Source: Bryobacteraceae bacterium (GTDB taxonomy: Bacteria > Acidobacteriota > Terriglobia > Bryobacterales > Bryobacteraceae). From it: a stretch of DNA of 8,043 nt. The notes under the pieces were generated by a model. It was not told the origin of the DNA. It did not search any database and worked only from the letters and a program-made list of their open reading frames with translations. The stretch is from NCBI GenBank assembly GCA_030036985.1, contig JASHSD010000426.1, forward strand, positions 1-8,043, written 5' to 3'. Both the position numbers and the translations under genes were made by a program. Position 1 is the first letter of the stretch, and every line of letters begins with the position of its first letter. This document shows, piece by piece, positions 7,414 through 8,043 of this stretch.

Positions 7414-7422
7414 CGAAATTAA

Positions 7423-8010
7423 GTGCTTACGACCCGTGTTTTAGGGATTTCTGCCGGCCTCGTCGCCTTGCTCTTGGCGCGGTCTGCTTTCGCTGGGCAC
7501 AAGTTTCCGGATTATGACGTGCGATCGGTGGACGATTACCCGGTAACAGCTGAAAAAGGTGAGCTGAAGATAGGCGTTCAGCCGATTGAAGACCTTAAAG
7601 AACAAAAGACCTACTTCGCCACAGAACTCACGCCCAAGGGCTTCATCCCGGTGTTCGTCGTTATTCAGAACGGATCGAGCGCGGACAGCTTTCTGTTTGA
7701 AAAAAGCAATGTCGGTTACGCGGGTGTTTCGAGCGACCCTACGCCGCAGGTGCGCTCCAAAGTGGGAGAAAGTCTGGTACTGCTCGGCCCCGGCCTTATC
7801 GCCATGGCGTTGATCACCAACGCCACGGAGATTGAACAGAACCTGGTGAAAAAAGAGATCCGAAGCGCAACCCTCTCCCCAGGGACGTCTCTGCACGGCT
7901 TCCTGTATATTCCGGCGCCCAAAAAAGGCCCAAGGGACAAGATTCATCTTCAGGTCCCGATCACCAAAGCCGGCACAAATGAAACGTATGTCCTGAATCT
8001 GTTTTTTTAA
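7423..8010 (+). CDS. secreted/periplasmic protein of unknown function
   Basis: A 195-residue protein. Residues 1-24 are a Sec signal peptide (Arg5, then VLGISAGLVALLLA) with an AxA-type site, SAFA before GHK. The mature part alternates short beta-like stretches (ELKIGVQPIED, GFIPVFVVIQNGSSADSFLF at 73-92), which suggests a beta-sandwich domain. A moderately hydrophobic Gly-rich segment, LVLLGPGLIAMALITNA (118-134), precedes a charged helix (EIEQNLVKKEIRS) and a strand pair (TLSPGTSLHGFLYIP). No catalytic motif and no lipobox cysteine are visible, and I do not recognise a named family. Translation from GTG 7423 is supported by GAGGAG at 7408. The next gene starts 13 bases after the stop, so the two probably form an operon. 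The location is periplasmic or outer face, inferred from the signal peptide. Confidence 0.8.
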   Translation: MLTTRVLGISAGLVALLLARSAFAGHKFPDYDVRSVDDYPVTAEKGELKIGVQPIEDLKEQKTYFATELTPKGFIPVFVVIQNGSSADSFLFEKSNVGYAGVSSDPTPQVRSKVGESLVLLGPGLIAMALITNATEIEQNLVKKEIRSATLSPGTSLHGFLYIPAPKKGPRDKIHLQVPITKAGTNETYVLNLFF

Positions 8011-8023
8011 AAGGAGAACTTCT

Positions 8024-8043
8024 ATGTCGCAGATTCTTATCTC
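8024..8043 (+). CDS. start of a downstream gene, cut by the window edge
   Basis: An ATG at 8024 follows a strong Shine-Dalgarno (AAAAGGAG, 8009-8016, 7-base spacer) that begins with the last two bases of the preceding stop codon. Only MSQILI and part of a seventh codon are visible, so no product can be named. The 13-base gap and shared strand suggest translation from the same transcript as the secreted-protein gene. Confidence 0.6.

Larger units (their letters stand above)
7113..7422 (+). other. 310-base non-coding leader before the secreted-protein gene
   Basis: No convincing gene is present. It holds an inverted repeat GTACT-TGT-AGTAC (7179-7191), repeat copy B (7198-7257), the palindrome GGGGCCCC (7263-7270), and a G/C hairpin CCCCCA-GTT-TGGGGG (7275-7289) not followed by a T run. 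Near its end are a hairpin CGGCC-GGCAT-GGCCG (7390-7404) and two direct copies of GATTGAG (7380-7386 and 7404-7410) flanking it, the second running into the ribosome site. If copy B is the promoter, the transcript has a leader of roughly 150 bases or more, long enough to fold. It does not match a riboswitch that I can recognise. Confidence 0.4.

Overview
The window looks like a stretch of Acidobacteriota chromosome, most likely the Solibacter/Bryobacter side of the phylum. The grounds are a very long Oar-like TonB-dependent outer-membrane receptor with an N-terminal carboxypeptidase-regulatory-like domain, an exported caspase-TPR protein, and moderately GC-rich coding DNA. This placement is inference; there is no rRNA or other phylogenetic marker here. 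No tRNA, rRNA, CRISPR array, insertion sequence or integrase was seen.

Layout, left to right. (1) 39-365 (+): a CopG/ribbon-helix-helix antitoxin-like gene; its toxin partner, if any, lies left of the window. (2) 459-3701 (-): a 1080-residue TonB-dependent receptor, convergent with gene 1. (3) 3739-5865 (+): a 708-residue exported caspase-fold (C14) protein with a His/Cys dyad, an N-terminal FecR-like beta domain and C-terminal TPRs, divergent from the receptor across only 37 bp. (4) 5959-6924 (+): an SH3-like, membrane-anchored protein whose 3' end looks broken: the hydrophobic C-terminus seems to continue in another frame to 7112, interrupted by a frameshift near 6750-6775 and a TAG at 6855. 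(5) 7113-7422: a 310-base non-coding leader with small hairpins. (6) 7423-8010 (+): a 195-residue secreted protein of unknown function, followed after 13 bases by (7) the first codons of another gene at 8024.

Genes 3, 4, 6 and 7 share a strand, and all that can be read from sequence points to the cell envelope: signal peptides on the caspase and on the 195-residue protein, membrane segments on the SH3 protein, and an outer-membrane barrel next door. A diverged ~60-base direct repeat, with an identical 14-base core, lies upstream of both the SH3 gene and the secreted-protein gene. It is the best candidate for a shared regulatory site that would make these two transcription units co-regulated. 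No established defence or biosynthetic system could be identified. The most distinctive content is the exported FecR-like/caspase/TPR protein with its envelope-protein neighbours, and the duplicated upstream element.
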